From: a bacterium
Lineage (GTDB): Bacteria > Patescibacteriota > Patescibacteriia > Patescibacteriales > JALTFF01
Length of the DNA stretch: 6,994 bases
Direction: 5' to 3'
NCBI GenBank assembly: GCA_027007465.1
Contig: JALTFF010000090.1
Location: forward strand, 1 to 6,994
The notes under the pieces: model-generated
What the model was told of the DNA's origin: nothing
Databases searched by the model: none
The model's input: the letters and a program-made list of their open reading frames with translations, nothing else
Part shown: in pieces, positions 1 to 5,786 of the stretch
Layout of the letters: every line of letters starts with the position of its first letter
Position numbering within the stretch: position 1 is the stretch's first letter
Position numbers and translations under genes: made by a program

Positions 1-108
1 TGTCACTTGCTTAGCTATTTTATCAAACATAAGAGGGGAGCGAGAACATTTTGCAAATGTGACAGCAACAATTTCAGGAGGTAAATTTTTTAAGGCATAA
101 ATACGCAT
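1..108 (-). CDS. thyX: FAD-dependent thymidylate synthase ThyX, N-terminal fragment (cut by window edge)
   Basis: An open frame on the minus strand begins at the ATG at 108-106 and runs off the window after 36 codons. An in-frame TAA four codons upstream (123-121) makes this the only ATG start. The translation contains LPPEIVAVTFAKCSRSP at residues 9-25, followed by FDKIAKQVT. From memory this matches the N-terminal wording of ThyX-type proteins in candidate-phyla bacteria; the diagnostic RHR flavin/dUMP motif would lie beyond the edge and cannot be checked. ThyX methylates dUMP to dTMP using methylene-tetrahydrofolate, FAD and NADPH. The gene lies downstream of a dCMP deaminase and a nucleotide kinase on the same strand, which fits thymidylate synthesis. 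It is 245 nt from the kinase stop, so it may have its own promoter. No Shine-Dalgarno is visible. The family call is a good guess rather than proof. Confidence 0.6.
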   Translation of the reverse strand, partial: MRIYALKNLPPEIVAVTFAKCSRSPLMFDKIAKQVT

Positions 109-353
109 AGAATATATTATTTAATAAAAATGTATACTATTTTGAACAAAGCAAACAAATCTCTTAAACACTCTTTTATGTAATAAACTAAATTGCTATG
201 ATTTTTCAATAACAGCAATTTAATTTCTTTTTAGCAAAAGTAGTTGAACTCTTTTTTACTAACCTTGTTCAAGAGAATAAAACTAAGCTCATTTCTGTAA
301 ATAGCCAGCTATAATGCTCCATTATATTTTTACAACCAAAGACTTTTATAATT
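109..353. other. intergenic region between the kinase gene and thyX
   Basis: This is 245 nt of very AT-rich DNA with no convincing gene on either strand. It holds one clear 9-bp inverted repeat (listed separately), a weaker pair TTGAAC (244-249) / GTTCAA (267-272), and a small dyad ATAGC-CA-GCTAT at 301-312. A TATAAT on the minus strand (326-321) lacks a recognisable -35 and has no TGn extension. A thyX promoter should lie here, but the best match close to the gene (TATACA near 145, with TTGTTT 16 nt upstream) is weak. Confidence 0.5.
189..222. terminator. 9-bp inverted repeat, possible weak terminator after the operon
   Basis: TAAATTGCT (189-197) and AGCAATTTA (214-222) are perfect reverse complements around a 16-nt loop. 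It lies about 130 nt beyond the kinase stop in the direction of transcription, where the operon could end. In the minus direction the tail is GTTTATTAC, a poor U-run; in the plus direction the tail ATTTCTTTTTAG is more U-rich, although no plus-strand gene leads into it. The stem is only two G-C pairs strong. It could instead be a structured part of the thyX leader. Confidence 0.3.
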
Positions 354-914
354 TTAAGAATAAGTTTTTATTATTTCTTCAATATTTTGATATAAATTTT
401 CAAAACTACTATTATTTTCTATTTTAAACTCAGCTGTTTTACCAACTTTTTTAATTTCATTTTCTGATTCTTGATTATCATCTTTTTTAAATTCTTCAAA
501 TGTTTTTTGCTTGTCATTTATATTCTCGCCTCTTTTAATATTTCTTTTATATCTTAAATCTATATCTGCTGTTATATATATTAAATGAAAGGCTTTATTT
601 TCTTTGAGATAAGCAATATCAGCAAATCTTCTAATTCCGTCAATGACTATAAATTTATAATTATCTTTTTTAACCTTTTCAGCAATTATTTTAGCCAATA
701 TATTTTCTGAAAAATTTTTTCGCAAAAGAGTTGAAAGTTTTTGCATATTAGATCTTGTAATTTTAATATAAAGTATATTCAAAATATCTCTTAACGGATC
801 AGAAAATCTGTAATAATTAGCTTTATATTTCTTAATTAAATAATTACAGCTTGTTCCTTTCCCACTAGCTATTTCGCCTACAAAACCTAATATTATTTTT
901 TCTTGATTTGCCAT
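354..914 (-). CDS. P-loop nucleotide kinase (dNMP kinase / dephospho-CoA-kinase-like)
   Basis: This 186-residue cytosolic protein has a textbook Walker A loop, GEIASGKGT, at residues 13-21, directly after a hydrophobic first strand (IILGFV). FSDPLRDIL (37-45) follows, the D-x-x-R type phosphate-acceptor region seen in small nucleotide and dephospho-CoA kinases. A second buried strand KFIVIDGIR (87-95) is Walker-B-like, and an Arg/Lys-rich lid RYKRNIKRGE (121-130) precedes an acidic, helical C-terminus. The fold call is solid; the substrate is not. Because it is translationally coupled to a dCMP deaminase (stop and start overlap as TAATG at 916-912) and thyX lies beyond, I favour a deoxynucleoside monophosphate kinase making dTDP or related dNDPs. 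Dephospho-CoA kinase or an adenylate-kinase-like activity remains possible. It is the last gene of the secE operon. No Shine-Dalgarno is present, consistent with reinitiation from the upstream stop. Confidence 0.8.
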   Translation of the reverse strand: MANQEKIILGFVGEIASGKGTSCNYLIKKYKANYYRFSDPLRDILNILYIKITRSNMQKLSTLLRKNFSENILAKIIAEKVKKDNYKFIVIDGIRRFADIAYLKENKAFHLIYITADIDLRYKRNIKRGENINDKQKTFEEFKKDDNQESENEIKKVGKTAEFKIENNSSFENLYQNIEEIIKTYS

Positions 915-1474
915 TATATTTTTTTGAAATTATTATCTATCTCTTCTTGGGACAATATTTTTTCTCCATCTCCATATTGTTCTGCGTCATCAATAATATC
1001 TGCTTCTTGCCATTGTTTTACCCAATCATTTATTAAAAATATTTTTATTTTATTCTCCTTAGTATTAGCGATTACTTTATTTAATCCAGCATTAATAATC
1101 ATTTTTTTACAAATAAAACAAGGTATAGCATCAACTGGCTCTCCAGTTGATGCAGATTCCATATAAAGATACATATTTCCATTTAACAAACTTACTCCTG
1201 CTCTAGCTGCATTTATAATAGCATTTTGTTCGCAATGAACACTTCTGCAAAGTTCATAGCGATGTCCATGAGGAATCTTTAATTTTGTTCTTAAGCAAAA
1301 ACCTCTTTCAAAGCAATCCTTTGTGCCTCTTGGCGCTCCAATATAACCAGTGGAAATGATTTGATCATCTCTAACAATAATTGCCCCACCTCTCATTCTA
1401 TAGCAAGTGCTTCTTTGAGCAACTGTTTTAGCAATTTCAATATAGTATTCATCTTTTGATATCCTGTTAATCAT
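914..1474 (-). CDS. dCMP deaminase (ComEB / cytidine-deoxycytidylate deaminase family)
   Basis: This 186-residue protein is a zinc deaminase converting dCMP to dUMP, the substrate of thymidylate synthase. The zinc site is visible as HCEQNA (H80, catalytic E82) and PCFIC (C119, C122). The first strand and nucleotide-binding loop RGGAIIV...GYIGAPRG (28-50) are typical of dCMP deaminases. Extra cysteines C54, C60 and C76 lie in the segment that in the T4/ComEB type can carry a second structural zinc. The residue between zinc His and catalytic Glu is Cys rather than the usual Ala. The C-terminal ~45 residues are acidic and beyond the core. The gene starts 3 nt after the rplA stop and shares one base with the next start, so it belongs to the secE-nusG-rplKA transcript. 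ComEB was named from a competence operon; here the context points to dTTP supply rather than DNA uptake. Confidence 0.9.
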   Translation of the reverse strand: MINRISKDEYYIEIAKTVAQRSTCYRMRGGAIIVRDDQIISTGYIGAPRGTKDCFERGFCLRTKLKIPHGHRYELCRSVHCEQNAIINAARAGVSLLNGNMYLYMESASTGEPVDAIPCFICKKMIINAGLNKVIANTKENKIKIFLINDWVKQWQEADIIDDAEQYGDGEKILSQEEIDNNFKKI

Positions 1475-1477
1475 ATA

Positions 1478-2125
1478 TTATATTTTTAGTTTTATTCCAG
1501 GACCCATTGTTGAACTTATAGATATATTTTTAATATAAGTTCCTTTTGTTTTGATAGGTTTTGCCTTTATAATAGCTTTTAGAATGGTTTTATAATTAGC
1601 TATTAATTTTTCATTTGCAAAAGATACTTTACCAATTAAAGCATGAACATTTCCAGTATTATCATTTTTGATTTCTTGCTTATTGCCTTTTTTAATGTTT
1701 TTAATAATATTTTCTATATTATCTCCTACTGTTTTTGTTTTTATTGACGGAATTAAATTTTTAGGACCTAAGATTTTAGCTATTTTTGATAATTGCTTTA
1801 ACATATCAGGCGTTGCTACCGCAATATTAAAATCAATTTTTTTTGTTTCAGCTATTTGTTTTATCAATTCATTCCCACCAACTATTTTAGCTCCTGCTTG
1901 TTTGGCTTTTTTTTCATCATCAGTTTTTACAAAAGCAGCTATTTTTTTACTTTTGCCATACTCATATGGCAAATCTACTATGCTTCTAACTTTATTTCCA
2001 CTTTTTTTAGTGTCAATACCTAAATGAAAATGAACCTCTATTGAAGAATCAAATTTTGTTTTTGACATCTTTTTAACAATGTCAATAGCTTGCTCTATTG
2101 TATATTGCTTTGTTTTATTAAACAT
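1478..2125 (-). CDS. rplA: 50S ribosomal protein L1 (uL1)
   Basis: This is ribosomal protein L1, 215 residues, which binds 23S rRNA helices 76-78 to form the mobile L1 arm that moves the E-site tRNA; in many bacteria it also represses its own mRNA. Diagnostic segments are LGPKNLIPSIKTKTV (119-133), corresponding to the LGPRGLMPNPKxGTV hinge/RNA-binding motif, and the C-terminal KGTYIKNISISSTMGPGIKL (194-213). The hinge motif is diverged at several positions (N, I, SI and T in place of G, M, NP and G). The protein is about 15 residues shorter than usual at the N-terminus, starting almost directly at the first helix YTIEQAIDIVKKM; no upstream start would restore this. It starts 7 nt after rplK. 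I see no obvious L1 mimic site before rplK. L1 is missing in some candidate-phyla lineages, so its presence is taxonomically useful. Confidence 0.97.
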   Translation of the reverse strand: MFNKTKQYTIEQAIDIVKKMSKTKFDSSIEVHFHLGIDTKKSGNKVRSIVDLPYEYGKSKKIAAFVKTDDEKKAKQAGAKIVGGNELIKQIAETKKIDFNIAVATPDMLKQLSKIAKILGPKNLIPSIKTKTVGDNIENIIKNIKKGNKQEIKNDNTGNVHALIGKVSFANEKLIANYKTILKAIIKAKPIKTKGTYIKNISISSTMGPGIKLKI

Positions 2126-2132
2126 ATTTTGT

Positions 2133-2555
2133 TTATTTTATTTCTAACCCCATTTGTTTGGCAGTGCCTTGAATGCTTTTTATAGCAGCTTCTATATTTT
2201 CTGTATTTAAATCAGGCATTTTAATTTTAGCAATTTCTTTAATTTGTTCATTTGTAATAGTGCCGACTTTTTCTGACAATGGTTTGCTAGATCCTTTTTT
2301 TAGATTAGCTGCTTTTTTTAATAGTTCTGAAGTAGGAGCGGTTTTTGTAATAAAATCATAAGTTCTATCTTCATAAACAGTAATCTCAACTGGCACTATT
2401 TCACCAGCTTTATCCTTGGTTGCTTCATTAAATCTATTGCAAAATTCGCTGATATTTAAACCATATTGACCTAAGGCAGGTCCTGTTGGCGGAGCAGGTG
2501 TAGCTTGTTTGCCAGCAATTTGTAATTTAATTTTAGTTAATATTTTTTTAGCCAT
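2133..2555 (-). CDS. rplK: 50S ribosomal protein L11 (uL11)
   Basis: This is ribosomal protein L11, 140 residues, the normal length. It binds the GTPase-associated centre of 23S rRNA at the base of the L10-L12 stalk and is the thiostrepton target region. The N-terminal domain carries the signature ATPAPPTGPALGQYGLNI (18-35), including the conserved paired prolines P22-P23. Then come KTAPTSELLKKAA (71-83, usually KTPP) and the RNA-binding C-terminal domain GTITNEQIKEIAKIKMPDLN (98-117), ending GTAKQMGLEIK. Spacing is 11 nt after nusG and 7 nt before rplA, as in the classical secE-nusG-rplK-rplA order. No Shine-Dalgarno precedes the ATG; the upstream 20 nt are almost pure A/T. Confidence 0.98.
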   Translation of the reverse strand: MAKKILTKIKLQIAGKQATPAPPTGPALGQYGLNISEFCNRFNEATKDKAGEIVPVEITVYEDRTYDFITKTAPTSELLKKAANLKKGSSKPLSEKVGTITNEQIKEIAKIKMPDLNTENIEAAIKSIQGTAKQMGLEIK

Positions 2556-2566
2556 ATTTTTTAAAT

Positions 2567-3112
2567 TTATATTTTTTTAATCTGCAAAAAATCTAACTCA
2601 ACTGGTGTTTCTCTATTAAACATTGATATTAAAATTTTTATCTTTCCTTTGGTTTCATCAATTTTAATAACTTTTCCTTCAATATTTTTAAATGGTCCAT
2701 CAGTAATTCTTACAGAATCACCTTTTACAACATCAATTTTATAACTTGGTTCTTCAACTCCCATTCTTTTTTGCAGATTTTTCATATCTTCTAAATTTAT
2801 GGGAGTTGGAATAGTACCACTTCCTACAAAACCAGTAACATTAGGTGTATTGCGGACAACATACCATGAATCATCAGTGACAATCATTTCAATTAATACA
2901 TAGCCAGGGAAAATTTTCTCTTCAATAGTTTTTCTCTTGCCATTTTTTATTTTTATTTTTTTCTCCTTTGGAATTAGAATATTAAAAATTTTATCCTCCA
3001 TATCCATTGATTCAATCCTTTGTTTAAGATTTTCAACAACATTTTCCTCATATCCAGAATAAGTATGTAGGACATACCAATGTTTTTCTTTATTATATAT
3101 TTGCTTTGCCAT
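2567..3112 (-). CDS. nusG: transcription termination/antitermination factor NusG
   Basis: This is NusG, 181 residues, a general elongation factor that binds the RNA polymerase clamp and, via its KOW domain, Rho or ribosomal protein S10. The NGN domain spans about residues 11-98 and shows HWYVLHTYSGYEENV (11-25), FPGYVLIEM (68-76) and WYVVRNTPNVTGFVG (83-97). A linker leads to the KOW domain (about 128-155), with the motif VVKGDSVRITDGPFKNIEG. The length matches ordinary bacterial NusG, with no long insert and no sign of a specialised paralogue such as RfaH. The start lies 1 nt after the secE stop, so the two are almost certainly co-translated. No Shine-Dalgarno is visible. Confidence 0.98.
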   Translation of the reverse strand: MAKQIYNKEKHWYVLHTYSGYEENVVENLKQRIESMDMEDKIFNILIPKEKKIKIKNGKRKTIEEKIFPGYVLIEMIVTDDSWYVVRNTPNVTGFVGSGTIPTPINLEDMKNLQKRMGVEEPSYKIDVVKGDSVRITDGPFKNIEGKVIKIDETKGKIKILISMFNRETPVELDFLQIKKI

Positions 3113-3113
3113 A

Positions 3114-3305
3114 TTATCTTAATTGTATTAAAAAATTTAATAATATTGAAAAAATATAATCTAAGCCCCCTAAAAAGAAAGCTACTGACAAACTTATAAC
3201 TACTACTAAAATAGAGTAATTAGTAGTTTCTTTTTTAGTTGGCCAAGTGACTTTATCTGTTTCTTGTTTTACTGATTTTAAATAATTGATAATTTTAGAT
3301 AACAT
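3114..3305 (-). CDS. secE: preprotein translocase subunit SecE
   Basis: This is SecE, 63 residues, the small essential subunit that clamps SecY in the inner-membrane protein export channel. It is the short single-span form common outside the gammaproteobacteria. An amphipathic helix (1-18) leads to the conserved VTWPTKKE (19-26), then one hydrophobic span about 30-60. It is the first gene of the operon and has a strong predicted promoter 49 nt upstream of its ATG. The predicted leader of about 42 nt carries a hairpin at its 5' end. No Shine-Dalgarno lies before the ATG. Position next to nusG is the classical arrangement and supports the call. Confidence 0.96.
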   Translation of the reverse strand: MLSKIINYLKSVKQETDKVTWPTKKETTNYSILVVVISLSVAFFLGGLDYIFSILLNFLIQLR

Positions 3306-3325
3306 AAATTTGAGTATTTTATAAA

Positions 3326-3346
3326 ACAGCCTTGCTTATTGGCTGT
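3326..3346 (-). promoter_or_regulatory. hairpin at the predicted 5' end of the secE transcript
   Basis: ACAGCC (3326-3331) and GGCTGT (3341-3346) form a 6-bp stem with four G-C pairs around a 9-nt loop, the most stable small stem in this AT-rich neighbourhood. The predicted transcription start (~3347) is right at its edge, so the mRNA would begin with a hairpin. 5'-terminal stems of this kind can protect an mRNA from 5'-end-dependent decay. There is no U-run, so it is not a terminator. The role is inference. Confidence 0.45.
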
Positions 3347-3353
3347 CTATTGT

Positions 3354-3382
3354 ATAATAAGCAAATAAATAAATATTGTCAA
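3354..3382 (-). promoter_or_regulatory. sigma70-type promoter of the secE operon
   Basis: On the minus strand a perfect -35 TTGACA (3382-3377) is followed, after exactly 17 nt, by TATTAT (3359-3354), five of six matches to the -10 consensus. Predicted start is near 3347, 42 nt before the secE ATG. This is the best promoter in the window and fits a highly expressed transcription/translation operon. Confidence 0.75.
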
Positions 3383-3401
3383 GTAAGTGTATTATTGGCA
3401 T

Positions 3402-3418
3402 TGTTTATTTAATAAACA
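3402..3418. repeat. 17-bp palindrome upstream of the secE promoter
   Basis: TGTTTATT and AATAAACA flank a single T, an 8-bp dyad. It ends about 20 bp upstream of the -35 box, a place where an operator or an AT-rich UP-like element could act. The sequence is low in complexity, so chance is a real alternative. Confidence 0.35.
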
Positions 3419-3425
3419 TATTTCA

Positions 3426-3454
3426 TAATAAAGAAGTTTAGCTTCTACTTATTA
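3426..3454. repeat. bulged hairpin TAATAAAGAAG / CTTCT-AC-TTATTA
   Basis: AGAAG (3432-3436) pairs with CTTCT (3442-3446) around a 5-nt loop, and after a 2-nt bulge TAATAA (3426-3431) pairs with TTATTA (3449-3454). It lies beyond the gyrB 3' end in the direction of transcription. The following minus-strand bases have no clean U-run, so a terminator role is weak; on the plus strand a T6 run follows at 3464-3469. Confidence 0.3.
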
Positions 3455-3491
3455 AACTTATTATTTTTTAAACTCTAAATTATTCTTTATT

Positions 3492-3531
3492 CTGTTAAAT
3501 CCGACAAAGTTGGCGCAAAGCAATTTAACAG
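3492..3531. ncRNA. nested stem-loop, possible structured RNA or repeat core
   Basis: An outer perfect 9-bp stem CTGTTAAAT (3492-3500) / ATTTAACAG (3523-3531) encloses an inner hairpin CCGAC-AAA-GTTGG (3501-3513, one G-U pair) and the single-stranded CGCAAAGCA. The two stems stack directly, since 3501 follows 3500. About 40% G+C here contrasts with much lower values around it. Whether it is transcribed, and from which strand, is unknown; on the minus strand it would lie in the gyrB 3' UTR. Confidence 0.35.
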
Positions 3532-3532
3532 G

Positions 3533-3676
3533 ATGAACAATGTTAAAAAATTTATTGGTTCTCTAATAAGATTTTCAAATAGCTTGTTTTTTTTATTGGG
3601 TGAAGAATCTAAAATTTATAATTTGGTATTTTTTGCGTCATTTTACGTCTGTTCTGCAAAGTTCTTGACTGTATAG
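3533..3676 (+). CDS. 47-residue hypothetical ORF (doubtful)
   Basis: ATG at 3533 opens a 47-codon frame ending in TAG, starting MNNVKKFIGSLIRFSN, with a hydrophobic stretch SLFFLLG and a C-terminal LVFFASFYVCSAKFLTV. The frame remains open upstream to 3479 (65 codons in all, no earlier ATG), reading KSDKVGAKQFNR just before the Met. It lacks a Shine-Dalgarno, though so do all genes here. The TAG stop differs from the TAA used by every other gene. It may be a short membrane peptide, the remnant of a longer gene, or an accidental frame through a repeat. I do not recognise a family. Confidence 0.18.
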   Translation: MNNVKKFIGSLIRFSNSLFFLLGEESKIYNLVFFASFYVCSAKFLTV

Positions 3677-3687
3677 CAGTTAGAGTG

Positions 3688-5772
3688 TTATATATCTAAG
3701 TTTTTTACTTTTTTAGCTTGTGTTTGTATGAATTTTTTTCTAGGGCCAACTTCATTGCCCATTAAAATATCAAATGTTTGATCAGCCATAGTAGCATCAT
3801 CAATTTTTATCTGTTTTAGAAATCTTTTTTCTGGATCCATTGTTGTTTGCCAAAGTTGTTCTGGATTCATTTCACCTAAACCTTTATATCTTTGAATGTA
3901 AATTTTTTGTCCATTGCTTTTAAGTTCTGTATTTTTATTATACAATGATTCATTAGAATTTTTTTCAATATTATCATTGTTATCAATATTAACTTTTAAT
4001 TTTTTAAGAATTTTTATTTTATCTTCATCAGTATAAGCCCAAAAAATCTCTTTTCCTTTTTTAATGCTATAGAGAGGTGGCTGGGCAATATAAATATGGC
4101 CATTTTCTATCAATTCTTTAAAATATCTATAAAAGAGAGTAAGCAACAATGTCCTAATATGAGATCCATCAACATCAGCGTCAGTCATAATAATAATTTT
4201 ATTATATCTAAGCTTGCTAATATCTAATTGTTCACCTACATTAGTTCCTAAAGCTATTATTAAAGACTTTATTTCGTTATTAGCCAACATTTTATCTAAT
4301 CTAGCTCGTTCAACATTTAAAACTTTGCCTCGTAAAGGTAGGATAGCTTGAAAATCTCTATCTCTGCCTTGCTTAGCGCTTCCGCCAGCGCTATCTCCTT
4401 CAACTATATAAATTTCAGATTTTTCAGAACTTTTAGAAGAGCAATCAGCTAATTTTCCAGGAAGTGTCATCCCATCTAAAACTCCTTTTCTTAAAATAGA
4501 GGCTCTTGCTGTTCTAGCTGCTAAGCGAGCCCTAGAAGCTAACATTACTTTGTTAAGGATTATCTCAGCTTCTTTTGGATTTTCTTCTAAGAAAATAGAT
4601 AGATTATCGCTTAAAATTTGCTCTACAATAGATTTTACTTCTTGATTTCCTAATTTTCCCTTTGTTTGGCCTTCAAACTGTGGATTTTTTAATTTTACAC
4701 TTATTACTGCTGTTAATCCATCTCTTGTATCTTCTCCAGATAAATTTTCATCCTTTTCTTTAAGATAATTTTTTTGTCTAGCATAATTGTTAAGCGTTCT
4801 TGTAAGGCCTGTTTTAAAGCCAACAAGATGTGTTCCTCCTTCTGGATTATAAATATTATTGGTAAAAGTAAAAACGCTTTCCCCATACTCACTATTATAT
4901 TGTAAGCCAATTTCTACTTTTATTTCATCAATTTCTTTTTCAATATAAAAAATCTTTTCTTGGACAGGATTTTTCTTAGAATTTAGATATTTTACATAAG
5001 AAGCTACGCCTCCTTCAAAATAGAATTGATAATTATTTACTAATAAATCAGTATTTACTATTGATAGATTATCAATTGGATTTTTATCAAAATAATTAGT
5101 AATTTTTATAGTTTCTTTTTCTGATAATTTACGTAAATCATTTATGATGATTTTTACGCCTTTTGTTAAATAAGCTTGTTGGCGATAGAATTTTATAATT
5201 TTTTTCCAGCTAAATTCATTAGCAGAAAAAATACTTGCGTCTGGCTTAAAAGTAATAACTGTGCCTTGTTTTTTTGTTTTACCTATGCTTTTAACTTTTG
5301 TCTTTGGTTTTCCCTGACTATATTGTTGTTCCCAAATTTTTCCATCTCTATAAACTTTTGCTTTAAGAAAAATAGACAAGGCATTAACAACAGAAACTCC
5401 TACACCATGTAATCCGCCTGATACCTTATATCCTCCTCCACCGAATTTTCCACCTGCATGGAGCATTGTCATTACAGTTTCTAAAGTAGATTTTTTTGTT
5501 TGCTTATGTTTTTCAACTGGAATTCCAGCTCCATTGTCTTCAACCCTTACAAAACCATCTGGTAGAAGTGAAATTTTAACTATATTAGCTCGGCCAGCCA
5601 TTACTTCGTCAATTCCATTATCAACAACTTCTCTAAGACAATGGAAAAGTCCTGCTTCTGATGTTGAACCAATATACATACCTGGTCTTTTACGCACAGC
5701 TTCTATTTCTTCTAAAACAGTGATTTGATCAGCTCCATAAGCTTGATTTTTTTTATTTATTTTTTTGACCAT
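3688..5772 (-). CDS. gyrB: DNA gyrase subunit B
   Basis: This is GyrB, 694 residues, the ATPase and TOPRIM subunit of type IIA topoisomerase that with GyrA introduces negative supercoils. The GHKL ATPase shows REVVDNGIDE (catalytic E48, N52), VEDNGAGIP (77-85) and the lid GGLHGVGVSVVNALS (119-133). The transducer has QTKGKLGN (369-376) with the ATP-sensing lysine. TOPRIM carries EGDSAGG (458-464), PLRGKVLNVERARLDKM (479-495) and the metal-binding DADVDG (531-536), and the end has RYKGLGEMNPEQLW (628-641). It lacks the large E. coli-type insert. An Asn/Lys-rich low-complexity insert lies at about 593-621, before RYKGLGE. The ParE paralogue is possible in principle, but the LPGKLADC and lid wording favour GyrB. 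gyrA is not in the window. The ATG at 5772 immediately precedes VKKINKKNQ; the gene has its own leader and promoter. Confidence 0.95.
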   Translation of the reverse strand: MVKKINKKNQAYGADQITVLEEIEAVRKRPGMYIGSTSEAGLFHCLREVVDNGIDEVMAGRANIVKISLLPDGFVRVEDNGAGIPVEKHKQTKKSTLETVMTMLHAGGKFGGGGYKVSGGLHGVGVSVVNALSIFLKAKVYRDGKIWEQQYSQGKPKTKVKSIGKTKKQGTVITFKPDASIFSANEFSWKKIIKFYRQQAYLTKGVKIIINDLRKLSEKETIKITNYFDKNPIDNLSIVNTDLLVNNYQFYFEGGVASYVKYLNSKKNPVQEKIFYIEKEIDEIKVEIGLQYNSEYGESVFTFTNNIYNPEGGTHLVGFKTGLTRTLNNYARQKNYLKEKDENLSGEDTRDGLTAVISVKLKNPQFEGQTKGKLGNQEVKSIVEQILSDNLSIFLEENPKEAEIILNKVMLASRARLAARTARASILRKGVLDGMTLPGKLADCSSKSSEKSEIYIVEGDSAGGSAKQGRDRDFQAILPLRGKVLNVERARLDKMLANNEIKSLIIALGTNVGEQLDISKLRYNKIIIMTDADVDGSHIRTLLLTLFYRYFKELIENGHIYIAQPPLYSIKKGKEIFWAYTDEDKIKILKKLKVNIDNNDNIEKNSNESLYNKNTELKSNGQKIYIQRYKGLGEMNPEQLWQTTMDPEKRFLKQIKIDDATMADQTFDILMGNEVGPRKKFIQTQAKKVKNLDI

Positions 5773-5786
5773 AAGTAAACATAATT

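Larger units (their letters stand above)
3472..3686. mobile_element. candidate short repeat element with 7-bp inverted ends (unproven)
   Basis: ACTCTAA (3472-3478) and TTAGAGT (3680-3686) are perfect inverted ends enclosing 215 bp that begins one base outside the gyrB stop codon. Inside, 3492-3531 is markedly richer in G+C than its surroundings and folds well, and a plus-strand frame stays open from 3479 to 3676. There is no transposase and no obvious target duplication. A miniature mobile element, a small RNA gene or a decayed gene would all fit; a 7-bp inverted pair can also occur by chance in AT-rich DNA. Confidence 0.22.
3306..3687. other. 382-nt intergenic region between gyrB and secE
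   Basis: This gap holds the secE promoter and leader (3306-3382), a near-perfect palindrome (3402-3418), a bulged hairpin (3426-3454), and a 215-bp block (3472-3686) with 7-bp inverted ends that contains a structured 40-nt core and a short plus-strand ORF. I looked for a tRNA (for example tRNA-Trp, common next to secE) and rpmG and saw neither. No strong U-tailed terminator for gyrB is evident. Confidence 0.6.

Noticed and set aside
260..318. 17-codon minus-strand ORF starting MEHYSWLF after a TATAAT
   Set aside because: Too short, no supporting context, and frames of this size are expected by chance.
1668..2027. Long plus-strand frames opposite rplA, rplK, the deaminase and gyrB
   Set aside because: They are antisense shadows of well-identified genes; their hydrophobic Phe/Ile/Leu-rich translation is what complementing Lys/Glu-rich AT-biased codons produces.
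2556..2566. L1 autoregulatory mRNA site before rplK
   Set aside because: Only 11 nt separate nusG and rplK, and no mimic of the 23S L1-binding stem is evident there.
3491..3531. GTTAAAT and ATTTAAC match the integron attC core consensus (GTTRRRY and RYYYAAC)
   Set aside because: The order is reversed from a real attC, where RYYYAAC comes first, and no L boxes or integrase are visible.
3306..3687. A tRNA (for example tRNA-Trp) or rpmG expected near secE
   Set aside because: No acceptor stem with a T-loop GTTCGAATC-like sequence and no L33-like frame was found on either strand.
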